A DNA stretch of 7,696 bases, from positions 1-7,696 of the forward strand of contig CAISGS010000569.1 in the NCBI GenBank assembly GCA_903884915.1, written 5' to 3'. The DNA is from an uncultured Caulobacteraceae bacterium. GTDB lineage: Bacteria > Pseudomonadota > Alphaproteobacteria > Caulobacterales > Caulobacteraceae. The translations under genes and the position numbers were made by a program. The notes below the pieces were generated by a model. The model had not been told where the DNA came from, searched no databases, and saw only the letters and a program-made list of their open reading frames with translations. Below, piece by piece: positions 6,562 to 7,696 of this stretch; the stretch's first letter is position 1, and every line of letters starts with the position of its first letter.

Positions 6562-6696
6562 GGCGGCCTATCCATCGACCTACCCGTCGCCCCACCCATC
6601 TCAATGAGAATTTTCCTATCGTAACATTCTTTTCAATCGCGGCGAGACCGCGCCCCATTGCATAAGATGTCCCATCACTGACACCGGAGCCCTTCT
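6562..6696. promoter_or_regulatory. Intergenic region upstream of the aminotransferase gene
   Basis: This 135-base gap contains no gene. Bases 6601-6637 are markedly AT-rich against the surrounding DNA, as expected for a promoter or regulator site. A near-direct repeat, TTTTCCTATCG (6611-6621) and TTTTCAATCG (6630-6639), has a 19-base offset, about two helical turns. AGAAT (6607-6611) and ATTCT (6626-6630) are inverted arms in the same stretch. A GC-rich 5-bp stem, CGCGG (6638-6642) with CCGCG (6648-6652), follows, without a T-run. I could not place a convincing -35/-10 pair. GGAG at 6686-6689 is the ribosome site for the next gene. The size of the gap suggests the aminotransferase may have its own promoter. 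Confidence 0.35.
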
Positions 6697-7696
6697 ATGA
6701 CCCGTGAGAATGATCCCCTAGCCGCCCTTTGGATGCCCTTTACGGCCAACCGCGCCTATAAGGCCACGCCTCGCCAATTGGTCGCGGCCAAGGACATGCA
6801 CTATACGGCAGATGATGGTCGCCAGGTTCTGGATGGCACCGCTGGGCTTTGGGCTGTCAATGCGGGCCACTGTCGCCCAACCATTGTTGAGGCCATTCAA
6901 AAGACAGCCGCTGAGCTGGATTTTGCACCCGGGTTTCAGCTGGGCCATCCCGCCTCATTCGAGCTGGCCTCGCGTGTCGCAGCGATCATGCCCAAGGGGC
7001 TGGACCGGATTTTCTTCACCAATTCAGGCTCTGAATCGGTCGATACGGCCCTGAAGATCGCGCTGGCCTATCAAAGGTCACGCGGTGAGGGCACGAGAAC
7101 CCGCTTCATTGGCCGCGAGCGTGGCTATAATGGTGTTGGCTTTGGCGGCATTTCTGTGGGTGGCATTGTCAATAATCGTCGCCAGTTCGGGACCTTGCTC
7201 AATGGGGTCGACCATCTGCCCCACACCCATAGTCTTCAGCACAATGGCTTTACCAAGGGTCGCCCACAGTGGGGCGGCCATCTGGCCGATACGCTAGAAT
7301 CGATCATTGCCCTACATGGGCCAGAGACCATCGCCGCGGTGATCGTTGAGCCCATGGCCGGATCGACGGGCGTTCTGGTGCCGCCGGTCGGCTATTTGGA
7401 GCGGCTGCGCGAGATCACGAGCAAGCATGGCATTGTGCTGATCTTTGACGAGGTCATCACCGCGTTCGGCCGAGTCGGTGGCGCAACGGCCTCTGAAACC
7501 CTCGGCGTCATTCCAGACATCATCACCATGGCCAAGGGCCTGACCAATGCCGCCGTGCCGATGGGTGCGGTGGCTGTCAGCCGGCACATTCATGATGGTG
7601 TGGTCGAGGGCGCTGCCGATGGGATCGAGCTCTTCCACGGCTATACCTATTCTGGTCACCCCTTGGCGGCAGCGGCGGGCATTGCCGCGCTCGATC
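6697..7696 (+). CDS. Omega-amino acid:pyruvate aminotransferase, class III (beta-alanine--pyruvate transaminase type; 3' end outside window)
   Basis: The first 333 residues of an expected 440 or so are present, and the frame is open to the window edge. This PLP enzyme moves the terminal amino group of beta-alanine, GABA or a similar omega-amino acid to pyruvate, giving a semialdehyde plus alanine. Recognisable elements are 'LWMPFTANRAYK' (11-22), 'LDGTAGLWAVNAGHCRP' (about 45-61), the PLP-phosphate loop 'TNSGSESVDTALK' (108-120), 'GRERGYNGVGFGGISVGG', 'VEPMAGSTGVLVPPVGYLERL', the cofactor Asp251 in 'IFDEVITAFGR', and the Schiff-base Lys280 in 'MAKGLTNAAVPMG'. The Asp-to-Lys spacing of 29 equals that of the Pseudomonas omega-aminotransferase (259/288). 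'FHGYTYSGHP' (313-322) supplies the conserved Thr that contacts the PLP phosphate of the partner subunit. GGAG at 6686-6689, seven bases before ATG, supports the start. Following the GabP-type permease, it likely performs the first step of catabolism of the imported amino acid. Exact substrate, including possible amines such as taurine or putrescine, is unproven. Confidence 0.93.
   Translation, partial: MTRENDPLAALWMPFTANRAYKATPRQLVAAKDMHYTADDGRQVLDGTAGLWAVNAGHCRPTIVEAIQKTAAELDFAPGFQLGHPASFELASRVAAIMPKGLDRIFFTNSGSESVDTALKIALAYQRSRGEGTRTRFIGRERGYNGVGFGGISVGGIVNNRRQFGTLLNGVDHLPHTHSLQHNGFTKGRPQWGGHLADTLESIIALHGPETIAAVIVEPMAGSTGVLVPPVGYLERLREITSKHGIVLIFDEVITAFGRVGGATASETLGVIPDIITMAKGLTNAAVPMGAVAVSRHIHDGVVEGAADGIELFHGYTYSGHPLAAAAGIAALD

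Overview
The window is about 7.7 kb of dense, moderately G+C-rich bacterial chromosome. It holds six protein genes, of which the first and last are cut by the window edges. I see no rRNA, tRNA, CRISPR array, insertion sequence or phage gene. Gene content and style suggest an alphaproteobacterium. A Caulobacterales or sphingomonad-like host is my best guess, based on a PQQ dehydrogenase, a secreted protein with a TonB-box-like 'ITVTGAR' stretch, and TonB-C-like repeats. This placement is inference from overall look, not from a marker gene.

Left part (1-2391, + strand): the C-terminal half of a membrane-bound PQQ-dependent dehydrogenase of the glucose/quinate/shikimate family. After 54 bases comes a 387-residue exported protein built from three divergent TonB-C-terminal-domain-like repeats, each with a C-x10-C pair. 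Middle (2403-3854, - strand): an amidase-signature hydrolase with a complete Ser-Ser-Lys triad, convergent with the exported protein and only 11 bases from it. It is divergent from the next gene, an NADP-dependent zinc-free medium-chain reductase (4012-5049, +) of the CurA/leukotriene-B4-dehydrogenase type. A 157-base divergent intergenic region lies between them.

Right part (5146-7696, + strand): a GabP-type amino-acid permease followed, after a 135-base gap, by an omega-amino acid:pyruvate aminotransferase (beta-alanine/GABA transaminase type) that runs off the window. These two form a plausible uptake-and-deamination module for GABA or beta-alanine. The semialdehyde dehydrogenase expected to complete the route is not in the window. 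Perfect inverted repeats and a short direct repeat in the intergenic regions are possible regulatory sites, but none is proven.

Most of the window is ordinary metabolic and transport DNA. I found no convincing undescribed multi-gene system. The most unusual object is the triple TonB-C-like exported protein at 1228-2391.
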